From positions 2,728,001 through 2,792,000 of the forward strand of contig NZ_CP053941.1 in the NCBI RefSeq assembly GCF_013267195.1: a stretch of DNA of 64,000 bases. Reading direction: 5' to 3'. This DNA comes from Halorubrum salinarum (GTDB lineage: Archaea > Halobacteriota > Halobacteria > Halobacteriales > Haloferacaceae). Of this stretch, positions 27,970 to 38,943 are shown piece after piece; positions within the stretch are counted from its first letter, which is position 1, and every line of letters begins with the position of its first letter. The notes beneath the pieces are model-generated. The model was not told the DNA's origin. It ran no database searches and was given only the letters and a program-made list of their open reading frames with translations. The position numbers and the translations under genes are program-made.

Positions 27970-28241
27970 GGTCGCGTCTGACGGTTGGGGGGTTGCCGGC
28001 GGCCGGAACCGCCGCGGAGGGGTCGGCGGGCGGGGGACGCGCCGGTCGGGGCGGGGCTCGGCTCGTCGTCCGCGCCGACGGCTACTGCGAGTACCACGGT
28101 CATTCGCCGACTTCACTACCGGACCGCTTCAACATTTTCATTTCCCGAGCCGACTCGGCTGGGCGGGCGACGCGGGCGAACACCCCGCGCCCGCCCGCCG
28201 GACCCCGCCCGCTTAATCCCCGGGCGCCCGAACCGCCGACC
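27970..28241. promoter_or_regulatory. Divergent promoter region between glycosyltransferase and nnr
   Basis: These 272 bp separate divergent genes. On the plus strand, gcttaatcc at 28211 puts a TATA box 28 nt before the nnr ATG. A T-rich patch (ttcaacattttcatttcc) around 28130-28147 may serve the minus strand. GC-rich repeats fill the rest. I see no gene. Confidence 0.5.
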
Positions 28242-29699
28242 ATGATACCGACCGATCGCATGGCGGCCGTCGACGCCAACGCGGCGGCGCTCGGCGTGCC
28301 GCGCAAGCAGCTGATGGAGTCGTCCGGCAACGCGGTCGCCCGCGAGGTGCGGGCCGTCGCGGACCCGGGCGCGACCGTCGCACTCGTCTGCGGCCGCGGG
28401 AACAACGGCGGCGACGCCCTCGTCGCGGCCCGGTTCCTGACCGAGTACGCCGTCCGGGTCCACCTGCTCGGCCGCCCCGAGACGGTCCGGACCGACATCG
28501 CGCGGGAGAACTGGGCGGCGCTCGGAAAGGCGGAGATTCCCCGCGAGACCGTCACCGACTCGCGCGACCTCGACCTCGCCGCCCCCGACGGCGACGACCC
28601 CGACGTGATCGTCGACGCGATGCTCGGGTCCGGAATCTCCGGCGGGCTCCGCGAACCGGAGCGGACCGCGGCCGCAGCGATCAACGCGAGCGACGCGACG
28701 GTGATCGCGGTCGACGTGCCCTCCGGGATCGACGCCGACACGGGCGATCCGACGGGAGGCCCGGACGCGGTCGCCGTCGACGCCGACCGCGTGGTGACGT
28801 TCCACGACGAGAAGCCCGGGCTGGCCGCGCTCGACGCCGCGGTCGCGGTCGCCGACATCGGGATCCCGGCCGCCGCGGAGCGGTACACGGGCCCGGGGGA
28901 CCTCCTCGGCCTCGACCGCGACCCCGACTCCCACAAGGGCGACAACGGCGAGGTGCTGGTGGTCGGCGGCGGCCCGTACACCGGCGCGCCGACGCTGTCC
29001 GCGCTCGCCGCCCTCCGCGCGGGCGCGGACCTCGTCCGGGTGGCGTGTCCGGAATCGGTCGCGGACGCGGTCCAGGGCTTCTCACCGAACCTCATCGTCC
29101 GGCCGCTCCCCGGCGACCGGGTCGGCTCGTCGCACGCGGCCCGAGTCGCGTCGCTCGCGGCCGAGAACGACGTCGTCGTCCTCGGTCCCGGACTGGGAGA
29201 CGGCGACGGGACCCGCGAGTTCGTCCGCGAGTTCCTGACGGCCTACGACGGGCAGGCGGTCGTCGACGCCGACGCGCTCCGGGTCGTCCCCGAGGTCGAC
29301 ACGGACGCCGACCTGATCTGTACCCCGCATCAGGGCGAACTGGTCGACATGGGCGGCGAGACGGCGGCGGACCCGGACGAGCGAGCAGAACTGGTCCGGG
29401 AGTTCGCCGCCGACCTCGGCCACGTCCTGCTCGTGAAGGGCGCGGTCGACGTGATCGCCGACGCCGACGGCGTGCGGCTGAACCGCACCGGCAACCCGGG
29501 CATGACCGTCGGCGGGACCGGCGACGTGCTGGCGGGGACGGTCGGCGCGCTCGCGGCCGTCACGGACCCGTTCCGCGCGGCCGCGGTCGGCGCGTACGTC
29601 GTCGGGCGCGCCGGGGACGCAGCGGCCGACGCGAACGGGGCCGGCCTGGTGGCGACGGACTTACCCGACCGGCTGCCGGAGGCGATGCGTAATGAGTGA
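28242..29699 (+). CDS. nnr: Bifunctional NAD(P)H-hydrate epimerase/dehydratase
   Basis: The 485-aa enzyme repairs hydrated NAD(P)H. The N-terminal YjeF_N epimerase domain (1-220) has VCGRGNNGGDALVAARFL. The C-terminal ribokinase-like dehydratase (YjeF_C) has EVLVVGGGPYTGAPTLSALA, the GPGLG loop, and NPGMTVGGTGDVLAG. The ATG at 28242 sits 28 nt after a TATA box; the open frame upstream is not conserved. The stop overlaps moaC by 8 bp. Confidence 0.96.
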   Translation: MIPTDRMAAVDANAAALGVPRKQLMESSGNAVAREVRAVADPGATVALVCGRGNNGGDALVAARFLTEYAVRVHLLGRPETVRTDIARENWAALGKAEIPRETVTDSRDLDLAAPDGDDPDVIVDAMLGSGISGGLREPERTAAAAINASDATVIAVDVPSGIDADTGDPTGGPDAVAVDADRVVTFHDEKPGLAALDAAVAVADIGIPAAAERYTGPGDLLGLDRDPDSHKGDNGEVLVVGGGPYTGAPTLSALAALRAGADLVRVACPESVADAVQGFSPNLIVRPLPGDRVGSSHAARVASLAAENDVVVLGPGLGDGDGTREFVREFLTAYDGQAVVDADALRVVPEVDTDADLICTPHQGELVDMGGETAADPDERAELVREFAADLGHVLLVKGAVDVIADADGVRLNRTGNPGMTVGGTGDVLAGTVGALAAVTDPFRAAAVGAYVVGRAGDAAADANGAGLVATDLPDRLPEAMRNE

Positions 29700-30234
29700 C
29701 GACGGACCCGGCGACGGCGCGGCGGGCGACGGAGCGAGCGCGGACCCCGCCGGCGCGGACGCGCTGACCCACACCGACGACGCGGGCGACGTCCAGATGG
29801 TCGACGTGGGCGCGAAGCCCGACAGCAGCCGACGCGCGGTCGCGCGCGGCGAGATCCGGCTGACCCCGGAGACGATCCACGCGGTCGAGGCCGACGCGGT
29901 CGAGAAGGGCGACGTGCTCGCGACCGCGCGGATCGGCGCCGTCCAAGCCGTGAAACACACCTGGGAGACGATCCCGATGTGCCACCAGATCCCGATCACG
30001 AACGTCGACACCGAGTTCGCGGTGGGCGACGACCGGATCGAACTCACCGTCGCGGTCGAGACCACCGGGAAGACGGGCTGCGAGATGGAGGCGTTGGAGG
30101 GCGTCACGACAGGGCTCAACACCGTCTGGGACATGGTGAAGGCCGCCGAGAAGGACGCGGACGGGGGGTATCCCGACACGCGGATCTCGGACGTCGAGGT
30201 CGTCGAGAAGCGGAAGGAGCAGGTCGGCGAGTGA
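29692..30234 (+). CDS. moaC: Cyclic pyranopterin monophosphate synthase MoaC
   Basis: The 180-aa enzyme forms cyclic pyranopterin monophosphate in molybdenum cofactor synthesis, together with the MoaA product. MVDVGAKPDSSRRAVARGEI, HTWETIPMCHQIPI and the active-site KTGCEMEALEGVTTGLNTVWDM are complete. A 30-residue acidic Asp/Gly/Ala extension precedes the core. Overlap with nnr indicates cotranscription; the pairing is frequent in haloarchaea. Confidence 0.96.
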   Translation: MSDDGPGDGAAGDGASADPAGADALTHTDDAGDVQMVDVGAKPDSSRRAVARGEIRLTPETIHAVEADAVEKGDVLATARIGAVQAVKHTWETIPMCHQIPITNVDTEFAVGDDRIELTVAVETTGKTGCEMEALEGVTTGLNTVWDMVKAAEKDADGGYPDTRISDVEVVEKRKEQVGE

Positions 30235-30303
30235 GTCGCGGGTGAGTCGCGGGTGAGCCGCGAGTGGGCGGCGAGCGGCGTCACACCGAAGCCCGGCCGC
30301 CGG

Positions 30304-32046
30304 TCAGAACAGCCCGCTCACGTCGCCGTCGGCGTCCACGTCGATGTCCTCGGCGGCCGGCTCCGCGGGCAGCCCCGGCATCGTCATCACGTCGGCGGTC
30401 TTCGCCACGACGAAGCCGGCCCCCGCCGAGGGGGTCACCTCGCGGACGGTGAGCGTCCACCCCTCGGGCACGCCGGTCCGGGCGGGGTCGTCGGACAGCG
30501 AGTACGGGGTCTTCGAGAGGCAGACCGGGAGGTCGCCGTACCCCCAGCGCTCGACGCGCTCGACGTCGTCGGCCGCGCCGTCGACGTACTCGACGCCCGC
30601 GACGCCGTACACCTCGCGCGCGACCGTGGCTATCTTCTCGCGGATCGGCGCGTCGGCGTCGTACAGGGGTTCGAACGACCCCGTCCCGGCGCGCTCGCGC
30701 ACCAGTTCGGCCAGGTCGGTCGCGCCCGCGCCGCCGTCGCGGTGGGCCGTCGAGCGCGCGACCGGGATCCCGCGCTCTTCGAGTCCGGCCTCCAGCGCGG
30801 CGAGTTCGACCTCGGTGTCGTCCGCGAACACGTTGATCGCGGCGACCGTCGGGACCCCGAACGACTCGGCGATCGAGACGTGCTTCGCGACGTTGGCGAC
30901 GCCGGCCCGGACCGCCTCGGGGGCCGGCTCCGCGAGGGCGTCGAAGTCGGTCGGCCACATCTCCAGGCCGTGGCGCTTCGCGCCGCGGACGGTGGCGACC
31001 ACGACGGCTACGTCGGGGACCACGCCCTGCCGCGCGACGATGTTCCCGAACTTCTCCGCGCCGAGGTCGGCGCCGAACCCGGCCTCCGTGACGAGGTAGT
31101 CGGCGAGCGCGGCGCCGACCCGGTCAGCGACCAGTGTGTTCGTCCCGTGCGCGATGTTCGCGAAGGGTCCGCCGTGGACAAACGCTGGGACGCCCTCAAC
31201 CGTCTGGACAAGGTTCGGCCGGAAGGCGTCCCGGAGCAGCGCGGCCGCGGCGCCGGTCACCCCGAGGTCGTCCGGCGTGACGGGCTCGCCGTCGGCGTCG
31301 GCCGCGAGCACGATCCGACCGATCCGCGCCTTCAGGTCCTCCAGGTCGGTCGCGAGCCCGAGGACGGCCGTCAGCTCCGAGGCGGCGGTGATCACGAACC
31401 CCTCTTCCCGGGGGACCCCGCTCGCGGTCCCGCCGAGGCCGACGACCGTCTCGCGGAGCGCGCGGTCGTTGACGTCGAGCGCGCGCGGCCAGTCGACCCG
31501 TCGCGCGTCTATCTCCGCGTCGTTGCCCTGGTGGAGGTGGTTGTCGAGCGCGGCCGCGAGGAGGTTGTGCGCCGCGGTCAGCGCGTGGATGTCGCCGGTG
31601 AAGTGGAGATTGATCGCCTCCATCGGGAGCACCTGCGACCGGCCCCCGCCGGCCGCGCCGCCCTTGACCCCGAAGACCGGGCCGAGCGACGGCTCCCGGA
31701 TCGCGACCGCGGCCCGCTCGCCCAGCGCGGCGAGCCCCTGCCCGATCCCCACGGTGGTGACGGTCTTCCCCTCGCCCTTCGGCGTCGGCGACATGCCCGT
31801 CACCAGGACGGTCGTCCCGGCCGAGTCCGCTGCTGCCCCGGAAGCGTCCGGCCCGTCGCTGACGGCGTCGCGGACCGCCGCGTGCGTGAGCTTCGCGACG
31901 CCGTCGCCGCGCCGCTCGACGTCGTCGGCGGAGAGCCCGAGGTCGGCCGCGACCTCCTCGATCGGCCGGGGATCGGTCGCTCGCGCGACGGCGAGGTCCG
32001 ACTCCGGTACCCCAGTCGCGTCGCTCGCGGGATCGGTGGGCGCCAT
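30304..32046 (-). CDS. fhs: Formate--tetrahydrofolate ligase
   Basis: The 580-aa enzyme makes 10-formyl-tetrahydrofolate from formate, ATP and THF. TGMSPTPKGEGKTVTTVGIGQGL is the P-loop-like ATP site, GVKGGAAGGGRSQVLPMEAINLHFTGDIHA and HNLLAAALDNHLHQGN are family signatures, and FANIAHGTNTLVADRV follows. It supplies formyl groups for purines and initiator metabolism. It ends convergently to moaC and is followed upstream by gcvT on the same strand. Confidence 0.96.
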   Translation of the reverse strand: MAPTDPASDATGVPESDLAVARATDPRPIEEVAADLGLSADDVERRGDGVAKLTHAAVRDAVSDGPDASGAAADSAGTTVLVTGMSPTPKGEGKTVTTVGIGQGLAALGERAAVAIREPSLGPVFGVKGGAAGGGRSQVLPMEAINLHFTGDIHALTAAHNLLAAALDNHLHQGNDAEIDARRVDWPRALDVNDRALRETVVGLGGTASGVPREEGFVITAASELTAVLGLATDLEDLKARIGRIVLAADADGEPVTPDDLGVTGAAAALLRDAFRPNLVQTVEGVPAFVHGGPFANIAHGTNTLVADRVGAALADYLVTEAGFGADLGAEKFGNIVARQGVVPDVAVVVATVRGAKRHGLEMWPTDFDALAEPAPEAVRAGVANVAKHVSIAESFGVPTVAAINVFADDTEVELAALEAGLEERGIPVARSTAHRDGGAGATDLAELVRERAGTGSFEPLYDADAPIREKIATVAREVYGVAGVEYVDGAADDVERVERWGYGDLPVCLSKTPYSLSDDPARTGVPEGWTLTVREVTPSAGAGFVVAKTADVMTMPGLPAEPAAEDIDVDADGDVSGLF

Positions 32047-32101
32047 ACCGGCGCTTCTCGGGCCGCTCGTATGAGCGTTGCTCGGGCCTTGGTGACAACC
32101 C

Positions 32102-33286
<1,185 letters not shown>

Positions 33287-33419
33287 ACCCGCACCTCTCC
33301 GGGACGAACCTAAGGCTTTGTGACATCGGCGGTCCGCGTCGGCGGCGGCCCCCGTCGCGGTCGCGCCCGTCGTCGACTCGGCCGACAGCCTCAAGCGGTC
33401 GCCGGCCCCTCACTCCGGC

Positions 33420-34082
33420 GTGAGCAGCCGTCGCCCCGACCGGCCCGGTCCGCTCGCCCCCGCGGTCGCCGTGGTCGTCGCCGCGGTCCTCCTGTTCGCG
33501 CTCGTCGGGACCTGGCCGCCGTTCGTCGCGGTCGAGAGCGGCAGCATGGCGCCCGGGGTCGAGCGCGGGGACCTCGTCGTCGTGACGGCGGCCGACCGGG
33601 CGCCGTGGGGCGACCTCTCGACCGCCGCCGACCCGAACGCGCCGGCGCGGCTCGGCGGGACGGGCGATGTCGTCGTCTACACCGTCCCGGGGGCGGACGG
33701 GAGACCGGTGTTCCACCGGTTGGCGTTCGCGGTCGACGCCGGCGAGGACTGGACGGAGCGGGCCGACCCGGCGCTCCTCGCCGCTGACTGCGCGGAGCTG
33801 GCGACGTGCCCGGCGCCGTACGACGGCTACGTCACCTACGGCGACGCGAACGAGCTGTACGACCAGAGCGCGGGCATCGCGCCCGTCGTCCCCGACGAGT
33901 GGATCGCCGGGAAGGCGCTGTTCGCGGTGCCGAACCTTGGCTGGATTCGGGTGGGGATCGACGCGGCGGCCGCGCGCTACGGCGGCGTCGCGACCGGCGT
34001 CGTCCTCGTCGGTATCGCGGGGATCGCGGGGGGCGTCGGGGCGCTGTTGCTCGGTCGGATCCGGTGGGAACGGCGGCGGTGA
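33420..34082 (+). CDS. Signal peptidase I-like (S26) membrane protein
   Basis: The 220-aa protein has an N-terminal helix (14-32), the S26 nucleophile motif ESGSMAPG with S42, and PVFHRLAF with H99, the archaeal Ser/His dyad that replaces the bacterial Ser/Lys. A second helix lies at about 187-210. It could remove signal peptides outside the membrane, or be a specialised paralogue, since haloarchaea usually have more than one. The GTG at 33420 is the only start that keeps the helix. Confidence 0.88.
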   Translation: MSSRRPDRPGPLAPAVAVVVAAVLLFALVGTWPPFVAVESGSMAPGVERGDLVVVTAADRAPWGDLSTAADPNAPARLGGTGDVVVYTVPGADGRPVFHRLAFAVDAGEDWTERADPALLAADCAELATCPAPYDGYVTYGDANELYDQSAGIAPVVPDEWIAGKALFAVPNLGWIRVGIDAAAARYGGVATGVVLVGIAGIAGGVGALLLGRIRWERRR

Positions 34083-34107
34083 GTCGGGCGTCGATCAGTC
34101 CCGGGCG

Positions 34108-34659
34108 CTACCGGTGCCAGGTCGGTTCGCTTCCCGTATCGTCCGCGGCCTCGGTCGCGTCGACCTCGTCGCCGTCTAGAGTCACCGATCCGTTCGCGGC
34201 GTTGCGGAGGGCGTCCGACCGGCCGAACTCCCCGGGCGCGATGGCGAGCGTGCGGATCCCGTAGCCGTTCGCGGTCTCGACGACCGGCTTGAAGTCCGTG
34301 TCGCGGGAGGCGATCGCGAGCGTCTCCATCCGGCCCTCCGCGGCGAACCGCGCGGCGTCGACCGCGAGCTTCACGTCCACGTCGCCGCTCGTGACGATGA
34401 CCTCGAAGCCGCGCGCCTCCGCGGCCTGTATCAGCCCCGGCGTCGCGTGCTCGTCGAGGTACAGCCGGGTCGTCACCAGCGGGCCCTCCGCCTCGCCCGC
34501 CCGCCGCACGTCGTCTAAGTCCACGTCAAACTCCTCGCGCAGCACGTTCGGGCCGTCGACGAACAGCGCCACGCTGCCGGCGTCCGGATCCGTCTCGGCG
34601 GCCGCGCTCGCGACGCCCTCGGCGGTCGTCTCGGCTTCCGGGCCCTCGCCTCGGTCCAT
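34108..34659 (-). CDS. NYN domain protein (TIGR00288-like)
   Basis: The 183-aa protein has a PIN-like NYN fold. Conserved acidic residues occur in VALFVDGPNVLRE, GDVDVKLAVDAARFA and IASRDTDFKPVVE, as in LabA/TIGR00288 proteins, probably a metal-dependent RNase. The target is unknown. The first 35 residues and the last 20 are acidic, disordered tails. The ATG at 34659 is preferred to an in-frame start at 34725. Confidence 0.88.
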   Translation of the reverse strand: MDRGEGPEAETTAEGVASAAAETDPDAGSVALFVDGPNVLREEFDVDLDDVRRAGEAEGPLVTTRLYLDEHATPGLIQAAEARGFEVIVTSGDVDVKLAVDAARFAAEGRMETLAIASRDTDFKPVVETANGYGIRTLAIAPGEFGRSDALRNAANGSVTLDGDEVDATEAADDTGSEPTWHR

Positions 34660-34841
34660 GGGTGGCCTTCGCCGTCGCCGGAGATAGGTATGGTGATCCG
34701 CGCGCTCGCGGTCCGCCCCCGTCACTCGCCGGTCGTCCTCTGCGACGGTCCGTCGTCGCCCGAGTCGATCGTGATCAAGTGATCGAAACTATCGTCCGCG
34801 AATCATCGACACCCTTCGTCGAACGCCGTCGAAATTCAAGA

Positions 34842-34849
34842 CCTTATAT
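34842..34849 (+). promoter_or_regulatory. TATA box for the small gene at 34927
   Basis: The element ccttatat sits about 80 nt before the ATG. It implies a 5' leader of roughly 55 nt, in contrast to the leaderless arrangement at most genes here. Confidence 0.5.
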
Positions 34850-34871
34850 GGATATTACGACTTCCCTCACG

Positions 34872-34890
34872 TCCGTAGTGAATATACGGA
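34872..34890 (+). promoter_or_regulatory. Hairpin in the 5' leader of the small gene
   Basis: TCCGTA and TACGGA pair perfectly over 6 bp around a 7-nt loop. The hairpin is 36 nt before the ATG at 34927 and lies within the predicted transcript. Confidence 0.4.
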
Positions 34891-34926
34891 GGCTTGAAGT
34901 AAGGCGTCCAGCAATAACGGGATAAG

Positions 34927-35178
34927 ATGTCACAATCGAACGCGTACACCGTCATTTCCGCACAGAACGATCACGAATGTACCACGGTACGTGCCCATCC
35001 CCGCAACGAGACGTTCCACATCGTCGACTACGCCGACGAGGACGCCCGCGAGCGGGTCGCGGACCTGCCCGTCGGCTCGGTCGTGCGGATGGAGCTGTCC
35101 CGCGCGGGTCGCCGGAGCAACGTCTGGTGCGCCGAGTCGGTTACGACGGCCCGGACCGACGGGGGAGAGCGCCGGTAA
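34927..35178 (+). CDS. Small conserved haloarchaeal protein
   Basis: The 83-aa acidic protein (SQSNAYTVISAQNDHECTTVRAHP, then FHIVDYADEDARERVADLPVGSVVRMELSRAGRR) looks like a compact beta-rich domain with a basic Arg-rich end. It has no known catalytic motif. I cannot assign a family with certainty; similar small proteins occur in other Halobacteria. It has its own promoter with a structured leader. Confidence 0.7.
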   Translation: MSQSNAYTVISAQNDHECTTVRAHPRNETFHIVDYADEDARERVADLPVGSVVRMELSRAGRRSNVWCAESVTTARTDGGERR

Positions 35179-35352
35179 GCGACGCCGAACCTCCGCGCTC
35201 CGTCACCGGTCGGGAGCGCGCCGGTCGACTCCGTAGTCCGGTTCCCGCGGGTCCGCTTCGTCCCTCTCTTTCGCGGTTCGCCGTCCGCCTCACGGCCGTC
35301 CGCTTTCCCGATGACGACAGGTATTTGCCACCGATGCCGGTAGGGGCAGGAG

Positions 35353-36531
35353 ATGGTCGAGACGCTGCTCGCTGTCGGTATCGTCGCCTCGGTGTTCGTC
35401 GGCTTCAACATCGGCGGCTCCTCGACCGGCATCGCGTGGGGGCCGCCGGTGGGCGCCGGCATCCTGAAGAAGACGACCGCGGCCGCGCTGATGACGGTGT
35501 TCGTGTTCCTCGGCGGGTGGACGGTGGGACGGAACGTGATGGACACGCTCAGCGGCGGGATCATCACGACCGAGCTCTCGCTGTCGGCCGGCGTCGCCGT
35601 CCTGTTTTTCATCGGGTTCGGGATCCTCATCGCGAACGTCTTCGGCGTCCCGGTGCCGACCTCGATGACGACCGTGGGCGCCATCGCCGGGCTCGGGCTG
35701 GCGACTGACACGCTCAACTACGCCACGATCACCCGGATCGTCTCCTGGTGGATCGTGACGCCGATCATCGGCTTCTGGATCGGCGTCGTCATCGGTCGGT
35801 ACGTCTACCCGGCCGTGAACCGGCGCGTCCGCGTCGAGAAGTCGCCCGGGCCGCTGCTCAGACTCGACCGCGACGGAGCCGTGCCGACGGTCGCGCTCGG
35901 ACCCAACACGACGTACTCGGAGCTGATCAGCACGGTCGTCGTCCTGGTCATCGGCTGTTACATGGCGTTCAGCGCCGGTGCGAGCAACGTCCCGAACGCC
36001 GCCGCGCCGCTCGTCAGCGGCGTCGGCGGCCTCCCCGACGACACCGCGATCCTGCTCGCGACGCTCGCAATCGGGCTCGGCGGGTTCACGATCGCCCGCC
36101 GCACGATGGAGTCGGTCGGCGGCGAGCTCAGCGACATCCCGCTCCTCGCCGCGCTGTTCGTGATGACCACGGCCTCAACGATCACGACGGTCCTCTCGTG
36201 GATCGGCATCCCGATCAGCCTCGTCATGGGCACGGTGATGACGATCGTCGGCATCGGCTGGGGGCGGGCGACGCGCCCGGTCACGGTCCGGCAGGCGGTC
36301 ACGCGCAACACCGGCGACAACGAGATCGTCACCGGCGCGATCACCGTGAGCGACACCGAGGGGCGGCAGTCGTCGCCGATCGGGGAGGCGGAGCCGGCGG
36401 CGGTGTTGAACGCGGGCGACCTTTTCAACCCCCGAGCGGTCCTGAAGTACGTCTCGATGTGGATCATCGGTCCGTCGGTGTCGACCGCGCTGGCGTACGG
36501 GTTCTTCGTCCTCCTGCCGGGAGTCGCCTGA
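35353..36531 (+). CDS. Inorganic phosphate transporter (PiT family)
   Basis: The 392-aa membrane permease has about ten helices and the duplicated PiT signature: GFNIGGSSTGIAWGPPVGAG in the first half and SAGASNVPNAAAPLVSG in the second. It moves phosphate with cations, most probably sodium or protons. A central hydrophilic loop (residues about 155-190) separates the halves. A TATA box (gtatttg at 35321) is about 28 nt before the ATG. A UspA gene follows 51 bp downstream. Confidence 0.94.
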   Translation: MVETLLAVGIVASVFVGFNIGGSSTGIAWGPPVGAGILKKTTAAALMTVFVFLGGWTVGRNVMDTLSGGIITTELSLSAGVAVLFFIGFGILIANVFGVPVPTSMTTVGAIAGLGLATDTLNYATITRIVSWWIVTPIIGFWIGVVIGRYVYPAVNRRVRVEKSPGPLLRLDRDGAVPTVALGPNTTYSELISTVVVLVIGCYMAFSAGASNVPNAAAPLVSGVGGLPDDTAILLATLAIGLGGFTIARRTMESVGGELSDIPLLAALFVMTTASTITTVLSWIGIPISLVMGTVMTIVGIGWGRATRPVTVRQAVTRNTGDNEIVTGAITVSDTEGRQSSPIGEAEPAAVLNAGDLFNPRAVLKYVSMWIIGPSVSTALAYGFFVLLPGVA

Positions 36532-36582
36532 CGGCGCCGGGGTGACGGGAGCAGTTAGGAGGATGCGCGGCGTAGATCGGGT

Positions 36583-37011
36583 ATGATAGACCGCATCCTC
36601 GTGCCGATGGACGACTCGGACCACGCCGAGCGGGCCCTCGAATACGCCTTGGAGAACTTCCCGGACGCGGACGTCACCGTGGTTCACGTCGTCGGCGCGC
36701 CGTCGATGATGATGGGCGAGGCCGCGTCGCTCGCGCTCGCGGACGACTTCGAGGCGGCGGCCGCGGAGCGCGCGGAGGGCGTCTTTGAGCGCGCCCGCGC
36801 ACTGGCGACCGACCGCGGCCGCGAGGTCGACACGGTCGTCGGCGTCGGCCACCCGGCGCGGAACATCATCGACCGGTCGGAGGGGTACGACACGGTCGTA
36901 ATCGGGGCCCACGGCGCGGACCGCGGGCGCGCGACGCGCCGGTTCCTCGTCGGTAACGTCGCCGAAACCGTCTCGAAGCGCGCTCCGGTGTCCGTGGTGC
37001 TCGTCCGCTGA
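36583..37011 (+). CDS. Universal stress protein (UspA family)
   Basis: The 142-aa single-domain protein has the family start MIDRILVPMDDSDHAERALEYAL and an ATP-binding loop GAHGADRGRATRRFLVGNVAE. It is close to the phosphate permease gene and may be coexpressed. UspA proteins often accompany transporters in haloarchaea; its specific role is unknown. Confidence 0.94.
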   Translation: MIDRILVPMDDSDHAERALEYALENFPDADVTVVHVVGAPSMMMGEAASLALADDFEAAAAERAEGVFERARALATDRGREVDTVVGVGHPARNIIDRSEGYDTVVIGAHGADRGRATRRFLVGNVAETVSKRAPVSVVLVR

Positions 37012-37047
37012 CGGACGGCCCGGCGCGGTCGGTGGGCGGCGGCGCGA

Positions 37048-38835
37048 TCAGTCCCGCGTGAGCCGCGGGTTCGTCACCGCGCCGTCCGCGGCGGAGGCGA
37101 AGTCCCGGCCGTACTTCGCGAGGATGCCGCCCTCGTATGGCGGCTCGGGCGCCTCCCACTCCTCGCGGCGCGCCTCCAGCTCCTCGTCGGAGAGGTCGAC
37201 GGTGAGGTCCCGCTCGGGGATGTCGACGGTGACGTGGTCGCCGTCCTCGATCAGGCCGATCGGGCCGCCGACGGCGGCCTCGGGCGCGACGTGGCCGATC
37301 ATCGGGCCGCGGGTGCCGCCCGAGAAGCGGCCGTCGGTGAGCAGCGCCACGTCGTCCTCGTGGCCCGCGCCGACGACCGCGGCGGTGACGCCGAGCATCT
37401 CGCGCATCCCGGGGCCGCCGCGGGGGCCCTCGTTGCGGATGACGATCACGTCGCCGGACTCGATCCCGCCGGACTGGACGTACTCCATCGCGTCCTCCTC
37501 GTTCTCGAACACGCGGGCCGGCCCCTCGTGGTAGAACTCGTCGTCGCCGGTCACCTTCAGCACCGAGCCGTCCGGCGCGAGGTTGCCGTCGAGGATCTTG
37601 ATCGCGCCCTCCTCCTCCTTCGGGTCGTCGACGGGGTAGAGGAAGTCGGCCTCGATGTCCGACTCGTCCGGGAGCTCGCCGCGCTCCTCCAGCGCCGCGA
37701 TCTCCTCGGCGAGCGTGTTGCCCGTCACCGTCATGGCGTCGCCGTGGAGCAGGTCCGCCTCCAGCAGGCGGCGGAGCACGACCGGCACGCCGCCGATCTC
37801 GTGGAGGTCGTTCATCACGCGGCTCCCCCCAGGCTGGAGGTTCGCGATCTTCGGGGTGCGCCGCGAGATTTCGTCGAAGTCCTCAATCGAGAGGTCGACG
37901 TCGGCCTCGCCGGCCAAGGCGAGCAGGTGGAGGACGGCGTTCGTGGAGCCGCCCATCGCGGTCTGGGCCGCGATCGCGTTCTCGAACGACTCCCGCGAGA
38001 GGATGTCGGAGGGGCGGCGGTCGTTCTCGATACAGTCCATCGCCAGCTCGCCGGCGCGCTCGGCGACCGCGTAGCGCGCCTCGTCCTCGGCGGGCGGCGA
38101 GGCCGACCCGAGCGGCGCCAGCCCCAGCGCCTCCGAGAGCGACGCCATCGTGTTCGCGGTGAACATCCCGCCGCACGAGCCCGCGCCGGGGCAGGCGTGG
38201 CGTTCCAGGTCGTCGAGCTCGTCGGCGTCCATGTCGCCCTGCGCGTACGTGCCGACGCCCTCGAACACCTGGACGATCGTCACGTCGCGGCCGTCGTGCT
38301 GGCCGGGCATGATCGAGCCGCCGTAGAGGAAGACGCTCGGCAGGTCCGTCCGGATCGCGGCCATCATCATCCCGGGGAGGTTCTTGTCGCAGCCCGCGAC
38401 GGTCACGAGCGCGTCCATGCGCTCGCCGAAGGAGACCAGCTCGACGGAGTCGGCGATGACCTCCCGCGATATCAGGCTCGCCTTCATCCCTTCCGTCCCC
38501 ATCGAGATGGCGTCGCTAATGGTGATCGTTCCGAACTCGATCGGCATCCCGCCCGCGGCGTCGATGCCGTCGAGCGCGGCGTCGGCCACGTCGTCGAGGT
38601 GGACGTTACACGGCGTGATGTCGGCCGCGGGGTTCGGCACGCCGACGATGGGCGACGAGAGGTCCTCGTCGTCGAATCCCATCGCGCGGAACATCGCGCG
38701 GTGCGGCGCCTTGTCCGGCCCCTCGGTCACCTCGCGGCTCCGCAGGTCTCCGTCCTTCTTCCCGGCGAATCGGTCCGCGTCCGCCCGGCGACGACGGCGC
38801 TCGTCGTCGTCTGACCTCGGCTGCTGTTCGCTCAT
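37048..38835 (-). CDS. ilvD: Dihydroxy-acid dehydratase
   Basis: The 595-aa iron-sulfur enzyme makes 2-oxoacid precursors of valine and isoleucine. Cluster Cys residues are seen in GCDKNLPGM and [17 protein letters not shown]. Also present are [13 protein letters not shown] and [21 protein letters not shown] highly charged 40-residue N-terminal extension precedes the core. It stands alone, with no other ilv genes in the window. Confidence 0.96.
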   Translation of the reverse strand: MSEQQPRSDDDERRRRRADADRFAGKKDGDLRSREVTEGPDKAPHRAMFRAMGFDDEDLSSPIVGVPNPAADITPCNVHLDDVADAALDGIDAAGGMPIEFGTITISDAISMGTEGMKASLISREVIADSVELVSFGERMDALVTVAGCDKNLPGMMMAAIRTDLPSVFLYGGSIMPGQHDGRDVTIVQVFEGVGTYAQGDMDADELDDLERHACPGAGSCGGMFTANTMASLSEALGLAPLGSASPPAEDEARYAVAERAGELAMDCIENDRRPSDILSRESFENAIAAQTAMGGSTNAVLHLLALAGEADVDLSIEDFDEISRRTPKIANLQPGGSRVMNDLHEIGGVPVVLRRLLEADLLHGDAMTVTGNTLAEEIAALEERGELPDESDIEADFLYPVDDPKEEEGAIKILDGNLAPDGSVLKVTGDDEFYHEGPARVFENEEDAMEYVQSGGIESGDVIVIRNEGPRGGPGMREMLGVTAAVVGAGHEDDVALLTDGRFSGGTRGPMIGHVAPEAAVGGPIGLIEDGDHVTVDIPERDLTVDLSDEELEARREEWEAPEPPYEGGILAKYGRDFASAADGAVTNPRLTRD

Positions 38836-38943
38836 ACGCGACCCTGTCGCTCGGGGGTCTTAAACGACCGCGTCGGGGCGAGGGTTGCTCGGCGGGGCGA
38901 ACGGGTTCGGGGCGGGGGTCGATCGGTCGTCGTCGCCGGGCTA

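Noticed and set aside
24739-27981. Very long open frame (over 1000 codons) opposite DUF2070 and the glycosyltransferase
   Set aside because: It is antisense to two clear genes, the composition is unlike haloarchaeal proteins, and it has no recognisable domain.
30232-30270. Short direct repeats (gtgagtcgcgg) between moaC and fhs
   Set aside because: Only three imperfect copies of about 11 bp in a convergent gap; too short to suggest an element, probably slippage.
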